Source: Gemmataceae bacterium
GTDB taxonomy: Bacteria; Planctomycetota; Planctomycetia; Gemmatales; Gemmataceae
Direction of reading: 5' to 3'
Assembly: GCA_025055215.1 (NCBI GenBank)
Contig: JANWYO010000233.1
Span: 1-62,242, forward strand
Length of the DNA stretch: 62,242 bases
Below the pieces are notes generated by a model. It made no database searches. It saw only the letters and a program-made list of their open reading frames with translations, and was not told where the DNA came from. The translations under genes were made by a program, and so were the position numbers. Shown here one piece after another: positions 52,792 to 61,510 of this stretch; position 1 is the first letter of the stretch; each line of letters begins with the position of its first letter.

Positions 52792-53649
52792 CTACGCCTT
52801 TTTCTGAATTTCCTTGCTCTTGAAGACGCGCATCGACTTCAGCTGCATCAAGACTTCGTGGAAGTTCTGGGGACGCTCCTCCCGTTTCTTGGCCAGCATG
52901 CGCACGACCAGAGCGGCAAACTCATCCGTCACGTCGGGATTGAGGACCTGGGGGGACGTAACCTTTTCGTTCAGGTGCTTGGCCAAGAGATCCTGGGCGG
53001 TAGCGCCGCGGAACGGCGGCCGCCCGGTCACCACCTCATACGCCGTGGCCGCGAAGCTGTAAATGTCGGCCCGGCCATCCACGGACTCGCCCCGGATCTG
53101 CTCCGGCGACATGTAGCTCCGCGTCCCCTGGGGCTTTTCCTTTTGCCCGAACAGCTGGGCGAAGAACCCCGGCTTCTCGATCTTTTTGGCGATGGCGAAG
53201 TCGATCAGCTTGACCTGTCCCTCGTCGTTGACGAGGATGTTATCCGGCTTGACATCGCGATGCACCCATTTCAGCCCGTGCATATAGGCCAGCGCCGTCG
53301 CCACCTGCTTGAAAATCTCCTGGGCTTTTTCCCGAATGAATTGCTCCTCCTTCCTCATGATCCGCTGCTTGAGGCTGGTCGAAGGGAAGCATTCCATGAT
53401 GTAGTAGGCTTCCTTCGGCTCTTTCACCAGCTTATAGACCTTGATGATGTTGGGGTGGTCGAATTTCTTCCCCACCTCAGCTTCGTGCGTCAGGAGTTGG
53501 CGATGCTCGGCCTTGGTCACGAACTCCGGCAAGAGGATTTTCATGGCGTAATGCTTGCCGCTGGACAACTCGACCACATCCCAGACCTGGCTGGTCTGGC
53601 CAGTGCCCATGAGGGTGCGCAAGCTGTAGCCGCCGATGACGTCCTTCAC
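52792..53649 (-). CDS. Soluble serine/threonine protein kinase with DFA in place of DFG
   Basis: A 285-residue Hanks-type kinase that is essentially only a catalytic domain. It has a Gly loop GTGQTSQVWDV, K37 (HYAMKILLP), catalytic loop HRDVKPDNILV (D132, N137), metal motif D150-F-A instead of DFG, activation segment GTRSYMSPEQIRG and DIYSFAATAYEVVTG. No membrane segment or sensor domain is present. GTG 53649 is chosen since AGGGA is close upstream; the ATG at 53730 would add 27 basic residues and overlap the reductase gene. The ferredoxin-NADP reductase gene ends 13 bases upstream on the same strand. Confidence 0.88.
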   Translation of the reverse strand: MKDVIGGYSLRTLMGTGQTSQVWDVVELSSGKHYAMKILLPEFVTKAEHRQLLTHEAEVGKKFDHPNIIKVYKLVKEPKEAYYIMECFPSTSLKQRIMRKEEQFIREKAQEIFKQVATALAYMHGLKWVHRDVKPDNILVNDEGQVKLIDFAIAKKIEKPGFFAQLFGQKEKPQGTRSYMSPEQIRGESVDGRADIYSFAATAYEVVTGRPPFRGATAQDLLAKHLNEKVTSPQVLNPDVTDEFAALVVRMLAKKREERPQNFHEVLMQLKSMRVFKSKEIQKKA

Positions 53650-53662
53650 GTTCTTCCCTCGG

Positions 53663-54598
53663 TCACCAATACTCCTCGAAATGAATGTTTCCCTGCACCT
53701 TGGCCTGCGGCTGATCGGCCTGGAAGCCACGTTTTTCCAAGATTTCCACCACGCCCGTCGGCTGAGGGTACGAGCGGGCGCCGGTCTCCCGATCCTTGAC
53801 CGGGACCCCGATCATCTTCGGATTGCCGCATAGAAAGACATGCGTGCGTGCCGGATCGAGCGGCTGGCCCAGCTTTTCTTCCAGTTGCCCGCTGAGGATC
53901 AAGTCTTGGATATAGACCTTATGCTGCACGGTATCGGCTTCGCGGGTCGTCAGCGGGACGAAGGTGTAGTTGGGGTAACGGCGCATCAGTTCTTCGTGGA
54001 CGGAGAGATAGGCCAGGTCACGGCGGTAGCGGACACAGCAGGCCGCGAGGATCCGACCCGGATGTTGGCGGCGGAGTAGCTCCCAGAGCATGTAATTGTG
54101 CGGTGCTTCGCCGGTGCCGGTCGAGAGGAGCAAGACCGTATCATGAGGCTGCACCGGGGCCAGAGTGTAATGGCCGGTGATCTTCTCCCCCATGTAGATT
54201 CGGTCTCCCTCGCGGAGCATGAATAACCGCGGCGTCAACCCGGGGGCTTGGGCCTTGTCGCTCGAGGCCACCAGGACGATGTAATACTCGAGCCAGTCGA
54301 CCTCGTCGTAGCGCAGCAGTTGGCCGTTGTCGTCGAGGATAGGACAAGAGATGGAATAAGCACGGCGGACGAGCTTGGTTTCGTCGCCGGGCTTGAGGAT
54401 CTCCTCTTGGCAGCCGGGGTGCCGCGGTTCCCAGTAGCCCAGCCCCAGCGTGGAATACTGCCCGGGGACATGCGCCGGCTTGGGGAAATCGCCGCGCACG
54501 CGCAACCGCATCAATTCAGGATGGACCTTTCGCAGCCAGACGACGGTGGCGTTGTAGCGCTGGCGTCGCAGCTCGGCGACTTGTTCGGGTGTCAGCAT
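53663..54598 (-). CDS. Ferredoxin-NADP reductase
   Basis: A 311-residue bacterial FNR-type flavoprotein. The FAD motif is RAYSISCPI (RxYS), and the NADP part has STGTGEAPHNYMLWELLRR and HVFLCGNPKMIG near the C terminus. It exchanges electrons between NADPH and ferredoxin or flavodoxin. An unusual C terminus is HFEEYW-like rather than the terminal Tyr/Trp of plant types. Start ATG 54598 begins MLTPEQVAELRRQ. It precedes the kinase gene by 13 bases, so cotranscription is likely. Confidence 0.9.
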   Translation of the reverse strand: MLTPEQVAELRRQRYNATVVWLRKVHPELMRLRVRGDFPKPAHVPGQYSTLGLGYWEPRHPGCQEEILKPGDETKLVRRAYSISCPILDDNGQLLRYDEVDWLEYYIVLVASSDKAQAPGLTPRLFMLREGDRIYMGEKITGHYTLAPVQPHDTVLLLSTGTGEAPHNYMLWELLRRQHPGRILAACCVRYRRDLAYLSVHEELMRRYPNYTFVPLTTREADTVQHKVYIQDLILSGQLEEKLGQPLDPARTHVFLCGNPKMIGVPVKDRETGARSYPQPTGVVEILEKRGFQADQPQAKVQGNIHFEEYW

Positions 54599-54726
54599 GG
54601 CCCGTCCTGAGTTCGACCGGGCAGGTGCACGGCCCGCCGGGCGACGCCCGGCGGGCGGCACCCTGACGACGGCGCGGCCGGCGGGTCAACGATTGGCGCC
54701 ATTATACCACGTCACCCACCGCGCCA

Positions 54727-55593
54727 TCACGCCAGCTTTTTCACCGCTTCCTTGAAGACTTCCACGCATGCCTTGATGTCCGGCGACGGCTCCTGCGGAT
54801 TGGCTTCATACTCGATGCTGATGTACCCTTGGAACTTGACCTCCCGTAACGCCCGGAGCACGGCCGGTACGTCTAACGCCCCTTTACCGTAGACAACGTC
54901 CGTTTTTCGGGCATTGTCGTGGTCTTTCAGGTGCATGCCGAAGTTGCGCGCCCCCATCACCCGCACTTGGGCCGCAGGGTCGAGTTTTTTGCCCAGCTGC
55001 TCCGCCCGGATCAAATGCCCTGTGTCGAGGCACGAGCCGATGAGCGGATGATGGTCTTTCACCGCCGCCAGGATCACCTCGGCCGAATACCAGCGGTGCA
55101 GCGTCCCTTTGCCGGTCGGGCCATGGGGATGGATGGCGATGGAGATCTTGTATTCTTCGCAAAGTTTATCGAGGCTGTCGAAGCTGTCGGGGTCGGGATC
55201 GGCGCTGAACGTGCGAATGCCCAGGGCTTTACCGAACTCAAAGAGCTTCTGGTTGGCCGCGTGGTCCTTGGTAAACCGTTGGACGCCGAAGGCGATGGGC
55301 GTGACGTCGTATTCGCGACAGAGTTTGAGGATGCTGCGGAGCTGGTCTGGGGTGCTGTTGAGGGGGACGTGCTTTTGATAGAACTCGGCGTAGCGCAGGC
55401 CGAGGTCCTGGGTTCGCTTCAGAGCTTGCTCCAGGTCGAAGTTGCGGAAGCTGAAGCTCTGCACACCCACGATGAAGCCGCCGAACGGATCGGCGGCGGC
55501 CTGGGCAGTGGCCGGGGCCACGGCCCAGCCGAAAGCGGCGGCCGCCCCGGCTTCGAGAAAACCTCGGCGACTCAACAGACCGATGCGCTTCAT
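54727..55593 (-). CDS. Tat-exported xylose isomerase-like TIM barrel (sugar phosphate isomerase/epimerase-like)
   Basis: A 288-residue protein with a twin-arginine signal (SRRGFLEAGAAAAFGWAVAP). The mature part is an AP-endonuclease-2-type TIM barrel: VGVQSFSFRNFDLEQAL, LRYAEFYQKHVPL, and metal ligands in SCLDTGHLIRA, GMHLKDHDN and YISIEYEANP. The fold is used by many planctomycete proteins of unknown function. ATG 55593. Confidence 0.92.
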   Translation of the reverse strand: MKRIGLLSRRGFLEAGAAAAFGWAVAPATAQAAADPFGGFIVGVQSFSFRNFDLEQALKRTQDLGLRYAEFYQKHVPLNSTPDQLRSILKLCREYDVTPIAFGVQRFTKDHAANQKLFEFGKALGIRTFSADPDPDSFDSLDKLCEEYKISIAIHPHGPTGKGTLHRWYSAEVILAAVKDHHPLIGSCLDTGHLIRAEQLGKKLDPAAQVRVMGARNFGMHLKDHDNARKTDVVYGKGALDVPAVLRALREVKFQGYISIEYEANPQEPSPDIKACVEVFKEAVKKLA

Positions 55594-55704
55594 GGAATCA
55601 GGCTCCTGCGAGGGCCAGGGATTGCCAAGGGGACGCTGCCTCTGGGTTAGCAGAGTTTCCGGCGGCCGTCAAGAAGCCGCCCGTCCCGGGCGTCCGTATT
55701 GTGT

Positions 55705-55935
55705 CGGGCGGGGTTGAGCGACCCAGGCGGCGGTTTTCCGCACCAGCCGCCGCGCCGATTCATCGTGTCGCACTGGCCGGGCGCGCGGCGAACGCGAAAC
55801 CACAGATCTCCCTGGGTGCCCGGCACGCGCCTTCCCTCCTCGCGCGACCACGGGCCGATCGATCCCTCTCCGCCACTGCATGCTTGCCCCGCCGAAATCC
55901 AGGGCGACATCTCCCCTTCCGGCCCGTACACGACT
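55705..55935 (+). repeat. Dispersed palindromic intergenic repeat, copy 6
   Basis: It fills most of the 378-base gap 55594-55971. Elements are GGTTGAGCGACCCAGGCGGC to GGTTTTCCGC (55712-55741), GATTCATCGTGTCGCACTGG (55757-55776), GCGAACGCGAAACCA, CTCGCGCGACCACGGGCCGA, then ATCGATCCCTCTCCGCCACT (55859-55878) and CTTGCCCCGCCGAAATCCAG (55883-55902). Confidence 0.78.
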
Positions 55936-55971
55936 AGCTGCGGGCTTCGTGTCGGGCGGCCATCAGTCACC

Positions 55972-57558
55972 TTAGGCATACAGCCGATAGTCGATGTCCG
56001 GGAAAATGTTGTGGCGCCGTTCGATCTCGCTCAGCCAGTCTTCGTCGATGCTGCCGCCTTTCAGCTGCTCGTAGAGGTGATTGAAATTGAGGACGTGGAC
56101 GTGCGTTCGTTGCACGGCGTACTCGACCATCGTTCCCGTCTTCATGATGAAGGCCCAGTCGCTGGATTGGGCCAGGAGCAGCTCGCGGGCGGCCTGATTC
56201 AAGGCCCGGCGCTGAAGCGGACTGGGATGCTCGAACTGCCGGGCCAGTTCGACCATGCGGTCGGCCCCTTCGTGCAGGTGGCGATAGATCCAGTCGTTGG
56301 ACCCCTCCAACCAGACTTCGCAGTAGCCCTTGTAACCCCAGCTGGAGAACGACGGCTTGGCCACCTGAAGCTTCGGATACCGCTCGAGATACTCGGGCAC
56401 CGTGATCGTCTTAACCGTCTGCTGGTCGTAGCAGATCTTGCGGAGGAGGAAGTTGATCCACTCCGGCCCCTCAAACCACCAGTGGCCGAACAGCTCGGCA
56501 TCGTAAGGGGCCACGATCAAGGCCGGTCGGCCGTCCATCGCTCCCGCGAGCCATTCGACCTGTTTTTCCCGGTTGAACATGAAATTCCCGGCATGTTCCG
56601 CCGCCTTCTCCAAGGCGGCCCGGGGATCGTAAGGGAGCTTGTGGTCGGTTCGGCCGGTGATCTTGTAATATTTGATGCCCAGGTGGCTTCGGATGCCGCT
56701 CTGGTGGAGGTGGGGGCGAAGATACTCGTAATCGAGATCAAAGCCGACGTCGCGGTAAAACTCCCGGTAGTTGTAATCGCCCGGGTAGCCCTCGATGGCA
56801 CTCCAGACCTGCTTAGAGGATTCGGTATCCCGACCCAAGGCGGCGACCCCGGTGCCGGGGCAGAGGATCGGCGCGTAGACGCCATAACGGGGTCGCGGCT
56901 CGGCGAAGAGGACGCCGTGGGTATCGGTGAAGAAGTAGCGGATGCCACTATCGCGCAACAGCTCGTCCACCTCCGGGGCGTAGCCGCACTCCGGCAGCCA
57001 GATCCCTTGCGGGCGTTTGCCGAAATGGCGCTGGAACTCGCGACAGCCGATCTCGATCTGCGCCCGCACGGCGTTGCGGTTGATCGTCATCAACGGGAGA
57101 AACCCGTGGGTCGCGGCGCAGGTGATCAGTTCCAGCTTCCCGGTTTCGTAGAATCGGCGGAACCCATTGAGTAAGTTGTGGTTGTATTGCTTAACGAAGA
57201 CGTCCCGCGCCCGCTGGAAACGGTGGTGGTACATCAACGCCAGATGGTGGAACTCCGGCTGCCACCGCGTCCGCTCGATCTCTTTGACCGTCAGAGCGAT
57301 GAGGTTGTCGATATGCCGCACGTAGCGGTATTGCAACAGCGGATCGGCCAACATGGCCGCCAGCGTGGGCGTTACCGACATCGTCAGCCGCCAATCGACA
57401 CCGTCGCGCTCCAAAGCGTCGAGATGATCCAGTAGCGGAATGTAGGTTTCGGTAATCGCCTCGTAGAGCCAATCTTCCTCGAGGAAATCGTCGTACTCGG
57501 GATGTCGGACGAAGGGGAGATGCGCGTGCAGTACCAGACAGAGATAACCCAATGGCAT
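55972..57558 (-). CDS. GH57 glycogen (1,4-alpha-glucan) branching enzyme
   Basis: A 528-residue glycoside hydrolase 57 protein of the branching-enzyme/DUF1957 type. It starts YLCLVLHAHLPFVRHPEYD, typical of GH57. The nucleophile is E190 in IWLPECGYAP, and the acid/base is D354 in APYDAELFGHWWFEGP. The C-terminal helical domain (IYRHLHEGADRMVELAR) is present. It introduces alpha-1,6 branches into glycogen; a pure hydrolase cannot be excluded. No other glycogen gene is in the window. Confidence 0.93.
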   Translation of the reverse strand: MPLGYLCLVLHAHLPFVRHPEYDDFLEEDWLYEAITETYIPLLDHLDALERDGVDWRLTMSVTPTLAAMLADPLLQYRYVRHIDNLIALTVKEIERTRWQPEFHHLALMYHHRFQRARDVFVKQYNHNLLNGFRRFYETGKLELITCAATHGFLPLMTINRNAVRAQIEIGCREFQRHFGKRPQGIWLPECGYAPEVDELLRDSGIRYFFTDTHGVLFAEPRPRYGVYAPILCPGTGVAALGRDTESSKQVWSAIEGYPGDYNYREFYRDVGFDLDYEYLRPHLHQSGIRSHLGIKYYKITGRTDHKLPYDPRAALEKAAEHAGNFMFNREKQVEWLAGAMDGRPALIVAPYDAELFGHWWFEGPEWINFLLRKICYDQQTVKTITVPEYLERYPKLQVAKPSFSSWGYKGYCEVWLEGSNDWIYRHLHEGADRMVELARQFEHPSPLQRRALNQAARELLLAQSSDWAFIMKTGTMVEYAVQRTHVHVLNFNHLYEQLKGGSIDEDWLSEIERRHNIFPDIDYRLYA

Positions 57559-57687
57559 CGTCGAATCTACTCACAGTCGTCGAGAGGCAGCGGATCGGAC
57601 GTCGTTCCGCCCCGGTCCCGAATTGATGTTGACATACGACCTGAGCACGGAGATTTCAACCGGCGCCGTTTGCCGAGGCGTTAACTC

Positions 57688-58635
57688 ATGCACCAGCCAA
57701 AGATGAAAGAGGCGGCGGCCGGCGGGCCGCCGGCCGCCGCCAGGGTGTCGCTGCTCCGGGCGTGGTGCGCCCTGGTCGGCCTGAGCCTTCGGCGACCGGT
57801 GCGAGCGCGGCAGATGGTTTGGATCGCGCTGGGGCTGCTCGCCTGTACCGTGACGCTGGTCGGGTTGACCACAGCGGCGGGCCGATGGACCATGAGCCAT
57901 TGGCGCTGGCCCCGGGGACAGGGCCTCACCTACGCTCAGACCCTGGACGTGCTCACCGTCGCGGCGCCGCCTTCGGGCCAGGCCATCGTCGCCGCCTGGC
58001 GGGCAGGATTGGATGTTTCTGGCTTGTATGTCTTTTCGACGGCCCTGGTTTTCTCGGTCTTCCTCAGCTTTTTGCTGCCCCTGTGGAGCCTTAGCTTTGC
58101 GGTCGAGGCCGTCGGCAGCGAGCGCGACGAAGGCACACTCATCTGGCTGCTGAGTCGGCCGCTGCCCCGCTGGGCCATTTACCTGGGTAAGTTCCTGGCG
58201 CTGCTGCCGTGGAACCTGGGCCTCAACCTCGGGGGCTTCGGCCTGATTTGCCTGGCGGCCGGTCTGCCGGGCCGCTTGGCGTTTGGCCTGTATTGGCCAG
58301 CTGTCCTGGCAGGCAGCCTGGCGTTTGCCTCGCTGTTTCACCTGATGGGGAGTTGCTTCCGTCGGTCGGCCGTCGTCGCCCTGGCGTACTCGTTCTTTCT
58401 GGAGACGATCCTGGGCAACATGCCCGGCTACATGAAGCGCATCAGCATCGGGTTTTACGTCCGCTGCCTAATGTTGGATGCTGCCGGAGACTTCGGGGTG
58501 CCGCCGGAGCGGCCCTCGATCTTTCTCCCCGTCACGCCCGAAACGGCCTGGGCCGTCCTCGGCTCCCTCACGGTACTCCTGCTGGTGGTGGGCATGGCCA
58601 TCTTCGCACGGCGGGAATACGTTGAGGAGGGATGA
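57688..58635 (+). CDS. ABC-2 type transporter permease
   Basis: A 315-residue integral membrane protein with about six hydrophobic segments and the ABC-2 loop AVGSERDEGTLIWLLSRPLPRWAIYLGKFLAL. No ATPase gene is in the window, so the partner must lie elsewhere. Substrate unknown. The first 20 residues are low-complexity. The stop overlaps the start of the cytidylate-kinase-like gene (ATGA at 58632). Confidence 0.87.
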   Translation: MHQPKMKEAAAGGPPAAARVSLLRAWCALVGLSLRRPVRARQMVWIALGLLACTVTLVGLTTAAGRWTMSHWRWPRGQGLTYAQTLDVLTVAAPPSGQAIVAAWRAGLDVSGLYVFSTALVFSVFLSFLLPLWSLSFAVEAVGSERDEGTLIWLLSRPLPRWAIYLGKFLALLPWNLGLNLGGFGLICLAAGLPGRLAFGLYWPAVLAGSLAFASLFHLMGSCFRRSAVVALAYSFFLETILGNMPGYMKRISIGFYVRCLMLDAAGDFGVPPERPSIFLPVTPETAWAVLGSLTVLLLVVGMAIFARREYVEEG

Positions 58636-59387
58636 CCCGTCCACGAGCAAGATCCATGCAACCTCCCGCCAACACGCCTGATTATCGGGTTGATCTGGAT
58701 GCCTCGGCCGAGGTGGTGACTGGTTCGCCACAGCATGGCTATCGAGGAGACCGGCTGCCAGCGGCGCCGACGGATCGGCCGTTGTCCTTGACCATCGCTG
58801 TCAGCCGCGAAACCGGCGCGCGGGGCGCCTCGATCGCCCAGATGGCGGGTCGCAAACTCGGCTGGCAGGTCTTCACGCAAGAGTCGCTCGAGTATTTGGC
58901 GCATGAGCCGGCGCAGCGGGAGAACATCATCAGCCAGATTCCCTCTGAGTTGATTCCCTGGGTAGAAAGCCGGCTGGCGGCGCTGCGGCAGCCCGAGTCG
59001 CCGGCCCATCCACCCAGCCTGGCAGACATGGCGCAGGTTGTGTTGGCGTTAGCGGCGCAGGGGGACGTAGTCCTCGTGGGTCGGGGAGCCGGTTTCCTCC
59101 TGCCGGGCGAAACGACGCTGCACGTCCGCATTGTTGCCCCCGTGGCAGACCGCGTCGCGTACATGAGTCAGCGGTTACGCCTGACCACCGATCAGGCCGC
59201 GGAACTGGTCAAACAGCGCGACCAACAGCGGGCCGACTTCGTGGCCACGCACTTCCACCGACAGCCCGGCGCAGTGCATCTGTACGACCTGGTTCTGAAC
59301 TCGAGCCTGCTGGGTGAGGAGCTTTGCGCCGAGCTGATCGTGCAGGCCGCCCGGGCCAAGAAGGCCCGGTTTGTGCCCCCCAGCTGA
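58632..59387 (+). CDS. Cytidylate kinase-like family protein
   Basis: A 251-residue protein with a disordered first 50 residues. LTIAVSRETGARGASIAQMAGRKLG is a P-loop-like start (the S-R-E-x-G-x-x-G form of the cytidylate kinase-like family), followed by VVLVGRGAGFLLP, VRIVAPVADRVAYM and a DQQRADFVATHFH segment. It is not the housekeeping CMP kinase, and the phosphate acceptor is unknown. Translationally coupled to the permease. Confidence 0.85.
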   Translation: MTRPRARSMQPPANTPDYRVDLDASAEVVTGSPQHGYRGDRLPAAPTDRPLSLTIAVSRETGARGASIAQMAGRKLGWQVFTQESLEYLAHEPAQRENIISQIPSELIPWVESRLAALRQPESPAHPPSLADMAQVVLALAAQGDVVLVGRGAGFLLPGETTLHVRIVAPVADRVAYMSQRLRLTTDQAAELVKQRDQQRADFVATHFHRQPGAVHLYDLVLNSSLLGEELCAELIVQAARAKKARFVPPS

Positions 59388-59413
59388 CGTCACTTCTCAA
59401 AGACGGGGGCCTC

Positions 59414-60232
59414 ATGCCCGCAACCGTGGGATACTTGGACCTGCTGCAATCGGCCCGCCGCGAGCCACCGCGGTGGGCCTTGGTCCTGGGCTCGGGGCTT
59501 GGCCGGCTGGCCGAGAGACTGGACGAGCCGATCGCCGTCCCTTTCGCGGACGTTCCCGGGTTCGCCGAGTCCAGCGTGGCCGGGCATGGCGGGCGGGTGG
59601 TGCTCGGTTGGTGGGGGGCATGGCGGGTGGTGGTGTTTCAAGGTCGGCTCCACCGTTACGAGGGACATCCGTGGGAAACGGTGTTCCAGCCGGTTCGCTT
59701 GGCCAGAACGCTCGGGGCGTCGCGGGTGTTGCTGACCAACGCCGCTGGCGGCATCCATGAGGCACTCTCCCCGGGCCGACTGATGGCCATTCGCGACCAT
59801 ATCGACTGGACCCGGCCATACTCTGGGCGCCGACCCGCTGCCCAGGCCGGCGAAGGGTCGCCGCCCCCATATGCGCCTCGTCTGCTTGCCTTGCTTCAGG
59901 CATCGGCTGAAGAAATCGGTTTGCCGCTGTTCGTGGGGGTTTATGCCCAGTTGACCGGCCCCAGCTACGAGACGCCAGCCGAAATCCGCGCCCTGCGGGT
60001 TTGGGGGGCCGACGCCGTCGGCATGTCCACGGCCCGTGAGGCCGAGGAGGCAGTCCGGCTGGGGCTGGAGTGCGGGGCCATTTCACTCATCACCAACCGA
60101 GCGGCCGGCTTGGCAGACCGGCCGCTCTCCCACGAAGAAGTGCTGCTCACCGCCCAAGAGACGGCAGATCGGTTGCAGCGGCTGATCGAGCTGACTTTAC
60201 GGGACGATCACCTCCCGGGACGAGCATCCTGA
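59414..60232 (+). CDS. Purine nucleoside phosphorylase (trimeric type)
   Basis: A 272-residue enzyme that splits purine nucleosides with phosphate to base plus ribose-1-phosphate. Motifs are WALVLGSGLGRLAE, VFQGRLHRYEGHPW, LLTNAAGGIHEAL, YAQLTGPSYETPAEI and ADAVGMSTAREAEEA, the set of the PNP/MTAP NP-II family. The start at 59414 gives MPATVGYLDLL. Confidence 0.95.
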   Translation: MPATVGYLDLLQSARREPPRWALVLGSGLGRLAERLDEPIAVPFADVPGFAESSVAGHGGRVVLGWWGAWRVVVFQGRLHRYEGHPWETVFQPVRLARTLGASRVLLTNAAGGIHEALSPGRLMAIRDHIDWTRPYSGRRPAAQAGEGSPPPYAPRLLALLQASAEEIGLPLFVGVYAQLTGPSYETPAEIRALRVWGADAVGMSTAREAEEAVRLGLECGAISLITNRAAGLADRPLSHEEVLLTAQETADRLQRLIELTLRDDHLPGRAS

Positions 60233-60351
60233 CTGGAGGCCGGACTATTCAATCAACGTTCCGCGGGATATAATTCCCAGCCGCCTATGTGGCGGAGCGT
60301 TCTGCCGCGGTCCGATAAGGTCCTCAAGAGTGAAAGGAGATTGAAAAGCGA

Positions 60352-60546
60352 ATGTCGTTGCGAATGCGTGTCCATGACAAGGAACCGATCAGTGCCGCCC
60401 TGCGTCGCTTCAAGAAACTCATCGAGCGCAGTGGAATGCAGAAGGAACTGCGTGCCCGACAGCATTACGAGAAGCCGAGCGAGCAACGCCGCCGAGCGCA
60501 ACTCCGCAAGCAGAAAGCCGCCCGCAAGTCCCAGGGACAAAGCTGA
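60352..60546 (+). CDS. rpsU: 30S ribosomal protein S21
   Basis: A 64-residue, strongly basic protein with the S21 signature: LRMRVHDKEPISAALRRFK and KELRARQHYEKPSEQRRR. It binds near the anti-Shine-Dalgarno region of the small subunit. AAGGAG lies about 11 bases before the ATG. A strong hairpin follows 10 bases after the stop. Confidence 0.95.
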   Translation: MSLRMRVHDKEPISAALRRFKKLIERSGMQKELRARQHYEKPSEQRRRAQLRKQKAARKSQGQS

Positions 60547-60556
60547 GTGCCGCGCA

Positions 60557-60606
60557 GACCGAACACCAGCGCGAACGATCCGCTGGCCGCGCGCTGGTGT
60601 TCGGTC
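60557..60606 (+). terminator. Perfect 17-bp hairpin after rpsU
   Basis: GACCGAACACCAGCGCG (60557-60573) pairs perfectly with 60590-60606 around a 16-base loop. No T-tract follows. The opposing methyltransferase gene ends at 60732, so it may insulate convergent transcripts. Confidence 0.7.
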
Positions 60607-60731
60607 AAGAATCCCTCCTTCGGTCCCAATTCCTCCCAAGCCGTCCATGACGGGCCGCCGGGAAGCCTGGTTGGTGGATCAGGGGCTCGACCGTCTTGCA
60701 CGCCGGATCCCACGCCCAAGCCGCGGGGAAC

Positions 60732-61445
60732 TCATCGCCGACGCAGCTGGGCGACGATGCCTCCAAGTTTCAGCCAGGCGTGCAGCCGCGAGAACCACAG
60801 CTCTCGCTCCCATTCAAACCCGCATTCCTCGGCGATGCGGCGAAGCTCGGAGCGCCGGTAAGTGCGGCAATGCCACAAGCGACCGCACCACCGGCCCGCA
60901 ACCGTGTCTTCGGTAGTCAGGAGCAAGAGCCGACCGCCTGGGCGCGAGACCCGGGCCAACTCTCGGAGGCCAGGGCGGGGATCGGGGAGGTGTTCCAACA
61001 CCCAGCCACAGACGATGGCATCGAAGATGCCGTCGGCGTAGGGCAGGCGAGTGACGTCGGCGGCGGCGAAGCGGACGCGGTCGCTGCCAACGCGTCGCCG
61101 GGCACGCCGCAGCATGTTCAACGACAGGTCAAAAGCGACGACCAACGCGTCCGCATCGGCTCGGCGGACGAGGAACCGCGCGTAACGCCCGTTGCCGCAG
61201 GCGGCATCGAGGAGGCGCTGGCAGCCTCGGACGTCGAACCCGCCGGGCCGGATCAATCGGCCGGCGAGCGCTTCGTGCCCCGTGAGCAGGCCGGTGAGGG
61301 CGGTCAGGGCACCGGCCAAGCCATCGTAATGGCGTTGCACGAACCGGCGATAATCCAGGAACGAACCCTGAAACGGGCGCTGCGATCCCGATCGGCCTCG
61401 GACCGGTGCCTGGCATGATGCCCGTTCAAATGACGACGCCGACAT
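60732..61445 (-). CDS. Class I SAM-dependent methyltransferase
   Basis: A 237-residue methyltransferase with motif I LLDAACGNGRYARFLVRR, acidic D in FDLSLNMLRRA, AAADVTRLPYADGIFDAIVCGWVLEHL and SRPGGRLLLLTTED, typical of ubiE/Methyltransf_11 types. Substrate unknown. ATG 61445 has GGAGA 8 bases upstream; the frame is open to 61514 without family similarity. It is on the same strand as the aldolase gene, which ends 65 bases upstream. Confidence 0.87.
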   Translation of the reverse strand: MSASSFERASCQAPVRGRSGSQRPFQGSFLDYRRFVQRHYDGLAGALTALTGLLTGHEALAGRLIRPGGFDVRGCQRLLDAACGNGRYARFLVRRADADALVVAFDLSLNMLRRARRRVGSDRVRFAAADVTRLPYADGIFDAIVCGWVLEHLPDPRPGLRELARVSRPGGRLLLLTTEDTVAGRWCGRLWHCRTYRRSELRRIAEECGFEWERELWFSRLHAWLKLGGIVAQLRRR

Positions 61446-61510
61446 GAGAAGGTCTCCAGCGGGTGGCAGGCCGGCAGGCGTCGTGCTTGCTGCCGGGCCA
61501 GGCAGGGGAC

